Assembly: GCF_900108345.1 (NCBI RefSeq) | Contig: NZ_FNVV01000013.1 | Location: 1,489,918 to 1,553,917, forward strand | Source of the DNA: Bacteroides ndongoniae | GTDB taxonomy: Bacteria > Bacteroidota > Bacteroidia > Bacteroidales > Bacteroidaceae | Length of the DNA stretch: 64,000 bases | Direction: 5' to 3' | In this document: positions 38,401 to 47,231 of the stretch, piece after piece | Layout: each line of letters starts with the position of its first letter | Position numbering within the stretch: the first letter of the stretch is position 1 | Notes under the pieces: generated by a model | What the model was told of the DNA's origin: nothing | The model's input: only the letters and a program-made list of their open reading frames with translations | Databases searched by the model: none | Made by a program: the position numbers and the translations under genes

Positions 38401-39941
38401 AACAGCAATTGTGGGCGATCACTCAATACAGCCAATGGTGTATCGTTACCCATGGCACTTACGGGCTCGGCACCATTTTCGGCCATGGGCTGAATAATTT
38501 TTTCGATATCTTCGCGGGTATATCCAAAGATGTGGAGCATGTCGCTATAATGAGGTACACTATGTGCAACTTTTCTTCCGCTTTTCAGTTCGTCCAATTC
38601 GATTCGGTTGGTGGCAAGCCATGCGCGATAAGGCTTGGCTTCAGCCAGTTGGCGCTTCAGTTCGTCATCATAGTAGATACGTCCTTCCTGTGTGTCAACC
38701 AACAGGATTTTTCCGGGTTGAAGGCGTCCTTTTTCTTTTATGTCGCCTGGCTCAAAATCCATTACACCTACTTCGCTGGCTACTACCATCGTGTCATTTT
38801 TTGTAATGAGGTAGCGTGCAGGACGGAGACCGTTTCGGTCGAGCATACCACCAGCATATCTACCGTCGCTGAAGAGCAGAGCGGCAGGACCGTCCCATGG
38901 TTCCATCAAGATGGAGTGGTATTCGTAGAAAGCTTTCAGGTCTTCGCTGATAGGATTCTTTTCATTGAAAGATTCGGGTACGAGCATGGCCATAGCATGA
39001 GGCAGACTCATACCGGACATGACTAGGAATTCAAGCACATTGTCCAACGAGGCCGAGTCGCTCATACCTGGTTGTACGATGGGGCGTATTTCGCGTATGT
39101 CTCCCAATGTGGGGGTGGACAATACCGATTCGCGGGCTTCCATCCATCCGCGGTTTCCTCGGATGGTGTTTATTTCGCCGTTGTGTGCCAGCAAGCGGAA
39201 AGGCTGGGCGAGTCCCCAAGTGGGGAAAGTATTAGTACTGAACCGGCTATGAACCAAAGCCAGACCACTGGTGAAGTAACTGTTGGTCAAGTCAGGAAAG
39301 TACCCTCTTAATTGCATAGACGATAACATGCCTTTGTAGACAATGTTCTGGGTCGATAGCGAACATACGTAGAAGTCGTTTCGGGTAGGAATGTCCGACC
39401 TTCTTATGCGGTTTTCTATTCTTTTCCTTATAATATATAGTTTTCTTTCGGCTGTCTGGCTGTCGGTGAATCCGGTAATAAAGATTTGTTTGATGTCCGG
39501 TTCAGCAGTCAGTGCTGCTTCCCCTAAAATTTCGGGACATGTGGGTACATTTCTCAGGTGCATCAATGTGAGTCCATCTTTCTCAATCTCTTCAATGATG
39601 ATGCTAAGAATAGCTTCCTGATCTTTTTTATCTTTGGGAAGAAATAGAATACCTGTTCCGTATCGGCCTTTTTCGGGCACGGGAATTCCCTGTAGTAAGA
39701 TAAACTCATGGGGGATCTGCAACATGATACCTGCCCCGTCGCCAGTCTTGTTGTCAGCACCTTCAGCACCGCGATGGCGCATGTTTTCAAGCACTTTCAG
39801 AGCCGATTCAACCAATTCGTGGCTTTTGTTTCCGTGGATGTTTACAATCATTCCTACACCACATGCATCGTGTTCGTAAGACGGATCGTATAGTCCTCTC
39901 TTTTCCTTTGTTTTGTTGTTAAAAAGTTCTTGCTTTACCAT
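35406..39941 (-). CDS. gltB: Glutamate synthase large subunit
   Basis: Makes two glutamates from glutamine and 2-oxoglutarate. The 1511-residue protein has its amidotransferase nucleophile Cys27 after a short propeptide (YEHDACGVGMIVN), a central domain, the FMN-binding synthase domain with RTPKxx-type substitutes SGAEGGTGASPASSI, and the 3Fe-4S cluster Cys in CVMMRKCNQNTCPVG. The C-terminal beta-helix domain (GxxxGG repeats such as GATSGEVYINGCVGERF) is complete. First gene of gltB-gltD-asnB. Confidence 0.97.
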   Translation of the reverse strand: MVKQELFNNKTKEKRGLYDPSYEHDACGVGMIVNIHGNKSHELVESALKVLENMRHRGAEGADNKTGDGAGIMLQIPHEFILLQGIPVPEKGRYGTGILFLPKDKKDQEAILSIIIEEIEKDGLTLMHLRNVPTCPEILGEAALTAEPDIKQIFITGFTDSQTAERKLYIIRKRIENRIRRSDIPTRNDFYVCSLSTQNIVYKGMLSSMQLRGYFPDLTNSYFTSGLALVHSRFSTNTFPTWGLAQPFRLLAHNGEINTIRGNRGWMEARESVLSTPTLGDIREIRPIVQPGMSDSASLDNVLEFLVMSGMSLPHAMAMLVPESFNEKNPISEDLKAFYEYHSILMEPWDGPAALLFSDGRYAGGMLDRNGLRPARYLITKNDTMVVASEVGVMDFEPGDIKEKGRLQPGKILLVDTQEGRIYYDDELKRQLAEAKPYRAWLATNRIELDELKSGRKVAHSVPHYSDMLHIFGYTREDIEKIIQPMAENGAEPVSAMGNDTPLAVLSDRPQLLFNYFRQQFAQVTNPPIDPIREELVMSLTEYIGAVGMNILTPNAEHCKMVRLNHPILTNTQLDLLCNIRYKGFKTVKLPMLYDTSKGRNGLQEAIASLCKQAEESVNEGVNYIVLTDREANDAHAPIPSLLAVSAVHHYLISVGKRVQTALVVESGEIREVMHAALLLGFGASALNPYMAFAVLDQLVADKDIQLDYATAEKNYIKAVCKGLFKVMSKMGISTIRSYRGAKIFEAVGLSQELSDAYFGGLKSCIGGIGLEEIVKFRFRNPHPQIEGSHAESEDTTKAGKELLPNAGIYAFRKDGEKHAWNPETIATLQLATRTGSYKKFKEFTRLVDEKEQPIFLRDFLDFRHNPIDINRVEPVESIVRRFVTGAMSFGAISQEAHEAIAIAMNRLHGRSNTGEGGEDSSRFDNETRSAIKQVASGRFGVTTEYLVNADEIQIKVAQGAKPGEGGQLPGFKVDEVIARTRHSIPGISLISPPPHHDIYSIEDLAQLIFDLKNVNPHAKISVKLVAESGVGTIAAGVAKAKADLIVISGAEGGTGASPASSIRYAGISPEIGLSETQQTLVLNGLRGQVLLQVDGQLKTGRDIVLMAMLGAEEYGFATAALIVLGCVMMRKCNQNTCPVGVATQDAELRKRFRGRSEYLVNYFTFLAQEVREYLAEIGVERMDDIIGRTDLIIRSKRDYKNPKHALLDFSQLLTRVENGAAIRHVTDQQHGIDHVKDVEILHAAAETLENQKEISLEYTIANTDRACGAMLSGAIAQKYGAKGLPEHTLNIKFKGSAGQSFGAFLVPGVNFKLEGEANDYLGKGLSGGRIAVLPPVRSNFEAEKNTIAGNTLLYGATSGEVYINGCVGERFAVRNSGAIAVVEGVGDHCCEYMTGGRVVVLGKTGRNFAAGMSGGVAYVWNKEGNFDYFCNMEMVELSLIEEASYRKELHELIRQHYLYTGSKLARVMLDDWTHYVDQFIQVVPIEYKKVLQEEQMRKLQQKIADMQRDY

Positions 39942-39993
39942 CTTGATTAACTTTATTTCCTGTAATACCTATTATTTGTGTCAAAATGCACGG

Positions 39994-40001
39994 CAAATAT
40001 A
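39994..40001 (-). promoter_or_regulatory. gltB promoter, -7 element
   Basis: TATATTTG on the minus strand, 53 bases before the gltB start. No clear -33 partner at the usual distance. The remaining gap to 40231 is AT-rich and holds a stem (40182-40213, ATGCATAA/TTATGCAT with GCC/GGC inside) just behind the addB stop. Confidence 0.55.
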
Positions 40002-40231
40002 TGGTATTAATTTCAAAATGGTAAATTTTCAATAATCTTGTTTATAATAAAATTAAAGCATTTGTTTAAACGGTTACGATTGGTTGATAATTTAGTAATT
40101 AAATATACTAAACTGAAAGCATATTTGTGCTTTTTAATTTCATATTGTTATTTTAACATATTGAATAAGTTTTTTAATTGGATGCATAAAGCCATATAGG
40201 TGGCATTATGCATTGTGTTCCGTACTTCAAC

Positions 40232-43132
40232 TTATCCCCAGCATAATTTATGAAAATCGCAATATTCGCATTTTTTCGTGTCATCAGTTTGGGTAAAAGG
40301 TTCTTGCGGATTGAATATCTCGTTCAGCAAGGCTTGTAAATGTTCGCGGAAGTCGTCTTCGTAAAGAGCAAAGTTGAGTACTGGAATTTTGGGCTGACGC
40401 GGAGCACCTATCTCAATAACCGGCGAATAGGTGTCGGAAGCAGCCTTGTGGATATAGAGAAGGGCGGGTGCTACTTTTAGGGATTGTTTGCGGCACATGA
40501 TGGCGGCATACAAGAAGGTCTGGAAAATGTAACCCGGGCGATTCTCAGAAGGGGTGAAAAGCTGTCCAATGTTCTCAGGTGTCTTAGGTAAGCCTCCTGT
40601 TTTGTAGTCAACAATGCGCAAAGTACCATCCTTGCTATCCATACGGTCAATAGTGCCACCAATGTTTACTGATAGTTTTCCTTTGGAGGTCTCAATCTCG
40701 ATACTTTCTTTTACAGTCTTTTCCATAGCTTCCATGCTGAAGGGGGCATATTGCAAGTCGTTTCTGAGCAGTTGTTTCAGATAGGAAACAATGACCCGTG
40801 CGTGGATGAGTTGGCTTCCGTTGTATTCAGGTTTTTCCTGAGGAGGTACATGGAAAAACTCTTCTTTAAAAGCTCGGTTGACGTACTCTTGCAGTCGTGC
40901 GTCGTCTTTGAGTAATTGTTCGAGATCTGTTTTATGTATTTCCTTCTGGTGGCTGGTAAGGTCGGTATATACCAGTTCGGCAGAACGGTGGAAAATAGTT
41001 CCAAACAGAGCTGAATTGATTTCGGCATTGACTTCATCAGGTGCTTTAAGGCCGGCTATGTAACGGAAGTAAAACTTCAGTCGGCAGTCCAGATAAGAGT
41101 TCAAAGCCGAGGGAGATAGCAGACGCTCGGGATGGAGACGGCTGTTGTAGGTGGCGTACATTGTACGTATTACTTCATCGGTTTTATCAATTTGGATGGT
41201 GCGACCTTGCTTAGGTGATTGAGCTGCTTCGAGGTAACTGTGGGTAACAGTATGAGGCGATTCGATGAGAAACTGCAACATGAAACGTGACATTTCTCCC
41301 CGGTTCAGCCCGTCGGAAGAAGTATTGTAGAGCAGGGTGATATTTTCGGCACGTTGAATGAGTCGATAAAAATAGTAAGCGTAGACAGCATTTTTGTGTT
41401 CGATGGTAGTCATGCCGAAAGCTTTGCGCAGATTGTAGGGGATGAAGGATGATTCGCCTTCGGCTTTGGGCAACTTGCCTTCGTTCAGTGAGAGGATAAG
41501 CAGGTTCTTGAAATCTAGGTTACGTGTTTCAAGTACTCCCATGACCTGAAGTCCGATGGCAGGTTCGCCATGAAAAGGGATGTTGGCCGAAACCAGCAGG
41601 CGGTTGAGCAACCGTTTCAGGGTGTCGAGACGTAAAGTCAATACCTCATCTTCAATCAGGCTGAGCAGACGATTGATAAGAGTATAACCTTTGAACAGCG
41701 ATTCGCGGTAGAGCTGGTTGTATAAGTCGGACGAATCGTCTTCGTGGCGGTAGAGAACAGCTACTTCCTGTATCATGTCAATGAGGTAGGTGCACAAAGC
41801 CTGAATGCCGTTTTGTGGGGTGAATACCTTCTCCAAAAAAGCATCTTGTTTAAGTTCGGAAGGAAGAGGATAGAAACGGTTGTTGCGTGTAAGCGACAAT
41901 TCGAGTGCCGGAGCCGAAGGGGATAACTGACGGGTGTAGGGATGCTTCAACACGTTAAGCACAGCTTCGTAGGTGTAGCGGCCCGTATCGGTGCGATAGC
42001 CGGAGGTTTGCAGTTCGACAAGGGCGTTGATGAAGTTGTACACAGGTGTTTGTGCCAGTGGAAATCCCATGGTGACGTTGACGTCTTTAATGTCTGCCGG
42101 GAGCGAGTGAAGCACTGGCAAGAGAAGGGCTTCATTACAAAGAACAATGGCGTTTTCTTTCAGGTTCTTTGTAGTGTCAATGCTTTGACCCCATTGAGGA
42201 ATGAAGCGTGCCTGTGCATTCTCGGTAGGAGAGGAGATATACTGTATTTTTTTGTTGCTCCGCAAGGTGTCGAAAACCGATTCGGGTAACTGATTGGGAA
42301 AAATCTTGAGGTTTTGCAAGATGAATTCACCTGCTTCGTGTGTATAGGGTGGCTGCTGTTCATGAGGCAGACGGGTGTAGAAGATGTCGTAATCCCAGTA
42401 GAAAAGAGCTTTGCCAGCCTCTTGCAGAAGGGAGAAGAAGGCTTTCTCTACCTTATTTAATACGTTGAAGCCTACGAAGACATAACGATCGTAGCGGGGA
42501 AGCAGAGGAATACCGGCATTGAAGTCGGCTGTAAGTTGTTCGAGTACGTTGCGATACATCATTCCTTCGTAAGCAATGCCCAGTTGGGTCAGGCTGTCGC
42601 GATAATGATGGTAAATATCGTTCAGTTTGTCCCAAAGGGAGATGAAACGTTCTTTCAGCAACGTACGTTTTTCGATAGAGAAGTTCTGAAAGAATTGGCG
42701 GATGGCTTCTTCCTGTTCGTGATCGAGGAAGCTATAGTCGTCCATCAGATTTTTCAGGTCTTGTAAGTTGGTGAAAAGGCGGTCGGCATCTACAAGGTTC
42801 TTGTCGACATCATCAAAATCGCTGATCAATAATTCACCCCAAAAATAGAAGTCGTCGAGGGTTTCGTCGCTATGGGTTTCTTGGACGAATATGTTGTAGA
42901 GTTCGCATACCAAGCGAATGGGGTCACCAAGTTTCAGGGGGGATAGCTGACCGAATAATTCGCTGATGCTGACATACGAAGGCGACCAGATGGGACGGTC
43001 GGCTTCGGCTGCCAGATATTCGTTGAAGAAAAGGCTGGCACGTTTGTTGGGGAAGACAATGGCTGTGCGTGACAGGTCATTACCTATCTTATGATAAAGG
43101 TCGTGGGCTACCAGTTGGAGGAAAGTTTGCAT
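40232..43132 (-). CDS. AddB-like PD-(D/E)XK nuclease of a recombination complex
   Basis: A 966-residue protein with a helicase-like N-terminal region (IVFPNKRASLFFNEYL) and a C-terminal PD-(D/E)XK nuclease domain (SPSALNSYLDCRLKFYFRYI, GTIFHRSAELVY, GGTIDRMDSKDGTLRIVDYKTG). Cys in YLDCRL and the final CEYCDFHKLCW match the four-Cys iron-sulfur clamp of AddB-type nucleases. With the next gene it would process DNA double-strand breaks for RecA. It lies 17 bases after the AddA-like gene. Sequence is divergent from the firmicute AddB, so the name is by domain order and pairing. Confidence 0.87.
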   Translation of the reverse strand: MQTFLQLVAHDLYHKIGNDLSRTAIVFPNKRASLFFNEYLAAEADRPIWSPSYVSISELFGQLSPLKLGDPIRLVCELYNIFVQETHSDETLDDFYFWGELLISDFDDVDKNLVDADRLFTNLQDLKNLMDDYSFLDHEQEEAIRQFFQNFSIEKRTLLKERFISLWDKLNDIYHHYRDSLTQLGIAYEGMMYRNVLEQLTADFNAGIPLLPRYDRYVFVGFNVLNKVEKAFFSLLQEAGKALFYWDYDIFYTRLPHEQQPPYTHEAGEFILQNLKIFPNQLPESVFDTLRSNKKIQYISSPTENAQARFIPQWGQSIDTTKNLKENAIVLCNEALLLPVLHSLPADIKDVNVTMGFPLAQTPVYNFINALVELQTSGYRTDTGRYTYEAVLNVLKHPYTRQLSPSAPALELSLTRNNRFYPLPSELKQDAFLEKVFTPQNGIQALCTYLIDMIQEVAVLYRHEDDSSDLYNQLYRESLFKGYTLINRLLSLIEDEVLTLRLDTLKRLLNRLLVSANIPFHGEPAIGLQVMGVLETRNLDFKNLLILSLNEGKLPKAEGESSFIPYNLRKAFGMTTIEHKNAVYAYYFYRLIQRAENITLLYNTSSDGLNRGEMSRFMLQFLIESPHTVTHSYLEAAQSPKQGRTIQIDKTDEVIRTMYATYNSRLHPERLLSPSALNSYLDCRLKFYFRYIAGLKAPDEVNAEINSALFGTIFHRSAELVYTDLTSHQKEIHKTDLEQLLKDDARLQEYVNRAFKEEFFHVPPQEKPEYNGSQLIHARVIVSYLKQLLRNDLQYAPFSMEAMEKTVKESIEIETSKGKLSVNIGGTIDRMDSKDGTLRIVDYKTGGLPKTPENIGQLFTPSENRPGYIFQTFLYAAIMCRKQSLKVAPALLYIHKAASDTYSPVIEIGAPRQPKIPVLNFALYEDDFREHLQALLNEIFNPQEPFTQTDDTKKCEYCDFHKLCWG

Positions 43133-43149
43133 CTTGCTGAATTTTTATT

Positions 43150-46100
43150 TTATTTGTTTTTTGTTTTTTCTTGTTTCTCGAAATCTACCTTTTCTACTTG
43201 TTGCATGTCTACATACCACAAGTAACCGTTTATGTGAGAGGCAGTGTAGCCCATACGTACCAGCAGGCGCATGTAGTCTTGAACCTGTCGGTTATATCGT
43301 TTACTAGGCTTACCAAATTTAAAATCGACAACCACGATATCATCTCCTTTCATCATTACACGGTCGGGACGGCGGTTAAGCAGTTTTCCGTTGTCAAGCC
43401 AGATGATGTCGCACTCGTTGAACAGGCGCCATTCTCCCGAATACCATTGTTTGACTTCGGGTAGGGAGAAGGCACGTCTGGTAAGCTCTCTGATTTCGTC
43501 TGCGGTTGTTTGGTGGCCGATGACACCTTCGGCTACAAGGTGTGAGACTGCATTGTCAATGTCGGCTTCGGTTTCGATGGCTGAGAAGAGGGTGTGAAGC
43601 AGGCGTCCGCGGTTGATGAAACGTTGTGCAGATTCTTCTTCATCGATACCGGCAATGAAATCGGCTGAGCGGTTGGATTGTCTGAATTCGATGTCGTGCT
43701 TCAGGCTTTCCATACGTACCGGTTGTTTATGGGGACTGAAAGCCAACTTGTTGGCAGAAGTTTTATTTTCCTGTCCGGATAGGGTCGAAGGGCATAGAGA
43801 ACCACTCTCAAACGTAGCGAATTCTTCGTCCCACAGGCTTCCTTCGATGGCTTTGGCTACGGAAGGAAGTGCGTTGGCCAGCAATTCGGCTACAGTGCCA
43901 CGCTGGTCCTTTTTGCTCCATACGATGAGGTTTTTTTCGGGGCGGGTGAAAGCTACGTATAATAGATTCAGGTTGTCGACCCATAACTGAAGGCGTTCAT
44001 CCAGATAGTCGGAACGGTAAACAGATTCAGCCATGAGAGGACTGTAGGTAACGGGAACCAAGTCAAGTGCATTGTAGGGGGCAGAAGGCGCTTGGCACCA
44101 GACAAGCTGGTTGTTGGTTTCGTTTTCCAGTTTCCAGTCGCAGAATGGGATGAGCACGGTGTGGAATTCAAGTCCTTTCGATTTGTGAATAGAGAGGATA
44201 CGTATGCCATCCACTTCGCCACTAGGGATTGTCTGGGCACATAGTGTGTCCTCCCAATGGCGGATGAAGTGACCGATGTCCGAAGGATTGTCTTGCAGAT
44301 ATTGTGTCACGGCATCGAAGAAGGAGAACAGGTAGGCATCTTGCTTTGCGACGAGGTTGAGGTGCAGGATGCTGTATAGTTCTTCTAACAGTTCGTATAG
44401 AGGCATGAGGCGAAGTTCTGCGGTGTGTGCACAGAAAGCTTCGGGCAGTATGCCAGAGTTCGGTTCGGCGAATAACTGATGCCATTGAACCGGGGAGGTA
44501 GCCACGTATTGGGTGTAGTTTGTCGCAAGCGAGGCTTGCGATATTTTGTCATCAGAATCGAGCAGGATGCGTAGGGCATCTATCAGCATGCCGACTGCTA
44601 CGGATGCATCAAGACGAAAAGCTTCGTCAGAGACGATAGGCAGGCGGAGTTCCTGATCGAAATAGTCGGCAATGAGAGGAATGTTTTTGTTTTTACGTAC
44701 CAGTATGGTGATGTCGTTTAGCAGTATACCGCTATCGAGTAAATGACGTACTTCGTTGCCTAATGCAATCAAAGTCTGTTCAGTGTAGTTGTGGTCGTTG
44801 TCGGGTTCAAGGAAACTGGCCTTTACATAGCCGCGCGACAGGCTGCGTGGTGATTCTTGGGCGACATCAGCATAGGCATTCTTCAGTGGGTGGCATTCTT
44901 CGTGCAGTTCGTCCAAGTGCAGAGCATTCAGATAATCGACGGCTTGGGTGAAGAAATGGTTGTTGAACTGGATGATATTGGTTTCGCTTCGACGGTTTGT
45001 TTTCAGCGTTTCCACACGAATGGGAAAACGGTTGGAACCAAAAGAGTCTTTGTTGGTAGAACTGCCAAGGTTATTCAGAATGCTCCAGTCGCCGTTGCGC
45101 CAGCGATAAATGGATTGTTTGACATCGCCCACGATGAGGCTGTCGGCACCTTGTGCGAGGCCTTCAAGCAACAACATGCGGAAGTTGTCCCATTGCATCC
45201 GACTGGTGTCTTGAAATTCATCGATCATCACATTGTGTATGCTGGCTCCGATTTTTTCGAAGACGAATGATGAGTCGCCCTCACCCAGCAGTCGATGCAG
45301 CAAGGCATTCGTGTCAGACAGCAGAAAACGGTTCTGTTCTTTATTAAGGATACGTACCTGTTCGTCTATGTGGTTTAGCAGCTGTAGTTTGTCAAGATGT
45401 TGTAGAGAGAGGCGGCAACTATTTACTGTTTGGTTGCGTTGTGGACGTAGTCTTTCTGAGTCACGCAAAAGGGGCATCAGACTGCTTTCGGCTAAGTGGA
45501 TGATGTCTTTTTTGCGCGTCGATGTTTTCGATGCCCAGTTTTGCGGGTCGTCGAGGCAATTTTTCAGGGTAGTGTTCAATACATCTTTGTCGGCCAGTTT
45601 TCCATCGCGCAATTTACGGAAATAACTTCCAATGCTTCGTGTCCCTCCTTTCAGATCGTCGGAGGTGAGGGCATGGGCTTCGAGTTCGCCGACGAACTGA
45701 TCGTAGAAAGCTTTCATCTGTTCAAGGGCATCTGTCAGCATTTCACGCAGCACGTCGCGATAAAGTCTGACGGCTTGCGGATCGCGTAATTTCTGGCGCA
45801 GCATTTCGCCACGTTCAATGTAGCCTTCGTCGAAGATGTTTCGTCCGAATCGTTTTATTTCATCAGATACATTCCAGCGTTTGTCGTCGGCAATACGTTC
45901 GTCGATGTAGGCCAGAAGCCATGCCAATACGGGTGAGGTGGGAGTGAGTTGGTCGATAAGGGTATCGACGGCATCGCTCAATACTTCGTTGTTGTTCAGT
46001 TCGATATTCAGGTTAGGGCTCAGTTCCAGCTCGCGTGCAAGATTACGCATGACGGACTGGAAAAAGGAGTCAATGGTTTCTACGCGGAAGCGGCTATAGT

Positions 46101-46425
46101 CGTGTAGAATGTACTGTAAAGCCATGCCGGCGCGTTGCCTCAATTCGCTGGTTGTACAGGGCTTGGGCATGCCTGTCTGGTGATGGCGTGCGAGGTCCTC
46201 TTCTATACGTTTCAGGTAAGCGTCGGATGCGGGGTCGGCCTGCCAGATACCGTACAGTTGCTGCAAGATACGTTCCTTCATTTCGGTAGTGGCCTTGTTG
46301 GTAAAGGTCACAGCCAGAATCTGCCGGTAGGCTCTTGGGTTTGCTATCAGGTGTTTGATGTACTCGACGGCCAAAGTGAATGTTTTTCCTGACCCGGCGG
46401 ATGCTTTGTATACTAACAATTCCAT
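43150..46425 (-). CDS. AddA-like UvrD helicase-nuclease
   Basis: A 1091-residue superfamily 1 helicase with a nuclease domain. It begins MELLVYKASAGSGKTFTLAV (Walker A), has AVTFTNKATTEMKERIL (motif Ia), MIDEFQDTSRMQWDNFRMLL (Walker B), VKQSIYRWR and HKSKGLEF motifs, and ends with the nuclease motif VVDFKFGKPSKRYNRQVQDY. The frame is open upstream to 46491, but a TAATTTTG promoter element lies at 46461-46468 inside that extension, so I take 46425 as the start. Pairs with the AddB-like gene downstream. Confidence 0.9.
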   Translation of the reverse strand: MELLVYKASAGSGKTFTLAVEYIKHLIANPRAYRQILAVTFTNKATTEMKERILQQLYGIWQADPASDAYLKRIEEDLARHHQTGMPKPCTTSELRQRAGMALQYILHDYSRFRVETIDSFFQSVMRNLARELELSPNLNIELNNNEVLSDAVDTLIDQLTPTSPVLAWLLAYIDERIADDKRWNVSDEIKRFGRNIFDEGYIERGEMLRQKLRDPQAVRLYRDVLREMLTDALEQMKAFYDQFVGELEAHALTSDDLKGGTRSIGSYFRKLRDGKLADKDVLNTTLKNCLDDPQNWASKTSTRKKDIIHLAESSLMPLLRDSERLRPQRNQTVNSCRLSLQHLDKLQLLNHIDEQVRILNKEQNRFLLSDTNALLHRLLGEGDSSFVFEKIGASIHNVMIDEFQDTSRMQWDNFRMLLLEGLAQGADSLIVGDVKQSIYRWRNGDWSILNNLGSSTNKDSFGSNRFPIRVETLKTNRRSETNIIQFNNHFFTQAVDYLNALHLDELHEECHPLKNAYADVAQESPRSLSRGYVKASFLEPDNDHNYTEQTLIALGNEVRHLLDSGILLNDITILVRKNKNIPLIADYFDQELRLPIVSDEAFRLDASVAVGMLIDALRILLDSDDKISQASLATNYTQYVATSPVQWHQLFAEPNSGILPEAFCAHTAELRLMPLYELLEELYSILHLNLVAKQDAYLFSFFDAVTQYLQDNPSDIGHFIRHWEDTLCAQTIPSGEVDGIRILSIHKSKGLEFHTVLIPFCDWKLENETNNQLVWCQAPSAPYNALDLVPVTYSPLMAESVYRSDYLDERLQLWVDNLNLLYVAFTRPEKNLIVWSKKDQRGTVAELLANALPSVAKAIEGSLWDEEFATFESGSLCPSTLSGQENKTSANKLAFSPHKQPVRMESLKHDIEFRQSNRSADFIAGIDEEESAQRFINRGRLLHTLFSAIETEADIDNAVSHLVAEGVIGHQTTADEIRELTRRAFSLPEVKQWYSGEWRLFNECDIIWLDNGKLLNRRPDRVMMKGDDIVVVDFKFGKPSKRYNRQVQDYMRLLVRMGYTASHINGYLWYVDMQQVEKVDFEKQEKTKNK

Positions 46426-46460
46426 GTGTAGATTTTCATTTTCTGAACAAAAGATGTTGG

Positions 46461-46492
46461 CAAAATTACGTAAAGTTTGCGTAATATTCAAG
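46461..46492 (-). promoter_or_regulatory. Promoter of the AddAB-like pair
   Basis: On the minus strand CTTG (46492-46489), 20 bases, TAATTTTG (46468-46461). It sits 36 bases before the chosen start and decides it against the longer frame. Confidence 0.7.
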
Positions 46493-46501
46493 GGCTGATT
46501 G

Positions 46502-46533
46502 TTTGGTTGTGTGTCTGCAATGTTTTATCTTTG
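46502..46533 (+). promoter_or_regulatory. Promoter of the lipocalin gene
   Basis: TTTG at 46502-46505, 20 bases, TATCTTTG at 46526-46533: a close match to the Bacteroides consensus. The start codon is 106 bases downstream, leaving a fairly long leader. Confidence 0.7.
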
Positions 46534-46639
46534 TCAATAGGAAGAGTAGAACGAGAGAAGTGAGTGGCACATGCTGGTGGCAACTGTGTGACATTACCGA
46601 TTTTGTTGACTTCTCTACACATAATAAACTTGAAAGCGT

Positions 46640-47098
46640 ATGAAAAACATTCTGATTCTTTTGTGCTCTATCTTAGGATTGAGTGGTTGTGGCTCTGTTA
46701 TTGCAAGTAAGGAGATTGACAACCGGACGGTGCAGACTTTCGATGTGACTCGTTTTATGGGAAAATGGTACGAGATAGCACGTTATGATCATCGCTTTGA
46801 AGAGGGAATGAATCGGGTGACAGCTACTTATACCTTGCTTGATAACGGACGGATTGAAGTGCTGAATGCTGGTTATAAAGACGGCAAGTACAAAGAGATT
46901 AAAGGAAAAGCCAAACAACCTGATGCTGCTGATCCGGGCAAGTTGAAAGTATCGTTCTTCTTGTGGTTTTATGCTGATTATTATGTGCTCGACATCGATC
47001 CCGACTATCGTTATGTGCTGGTAGGAAGTAGCAGCGATAAGTATCTTTGGATTATGAGTCTTTTTGTAGGGTATTTCATGAAATTACATATTATGTAA
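46640..47098 (+). pseudogene. Lipocalin (Blc-like) gene, 5' part, split by the element
   Basis: Encodes a lipoprotein (MKNILILLCSILGLSGCGS, lipobox Cys17) with the lipocalin signature FMGKWYEIARYDHRFE and the strands ending YRYVLVGSSSDKYLWIMS. True lipocalin sequence stops at 47060; the last 12 codons (LFVGYFMKLHIM) come from the inserted element. The 3' part lies at 59160-59266. Joining 46640-47060 to 59160-59266 gives an uninterrupted 175-residue protein, close to the 177 residues of E. coli Blc. The truncated 152-residue product lacks the C-terminal helix that packs on the barrel and is probably unstable. Confidence 0.93.
47049..47060 (+). other. Left attachment site core (attL)
   Basis: GGATTATGAGTC, identical to 59148-59159. 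It lies in the lipocalin codons for W-I-M-S. The copies are 12,099 bases apart. The crossover must fall within this core. Confidence 0.9.
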
Positions 47099-47126
47099 AT
47101 ATACTGATTGTCAGCACTTAATACAT

Positions 47127-47157
47127 TTTGTGGTTTGCAGGAAAATACGTATATTTG
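47127..47157 (+). promoter_or_regulatory. Integrase promoter
   Basis: TTTG at 47127-47130, exactly 19 bases, TATATTTG at 47150-47157: a full consensus match. The integrase ATG at 47232 is 75 bases downstream. Confidence 0.85.
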
Positions 47158-47173
47158 CAGTAGTTTTCGTGCG

Positions 47174-47194
47174 AAAAGGTCACCTGAAGGTCAC
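47174..47194 (+). repeat. Element end repeat, left copy (GGTCACCTGAAGGTCAC)
   Basis: A 21-base sequence (AAAA followed by GGTCACCTGAAGGTCAC) found again in the same orientation at 59043-59063, near the other end of the element. Internally it is two GGTCAC units ten bases apart, the spacing of one helical turn. Probable integrase or excisionase arm-binding site. Confidence 0.75.
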
Positions 47195-47231
47195 CAAAGA
47201 GAGCGGAATATCACTTGTAAATAAACATATT

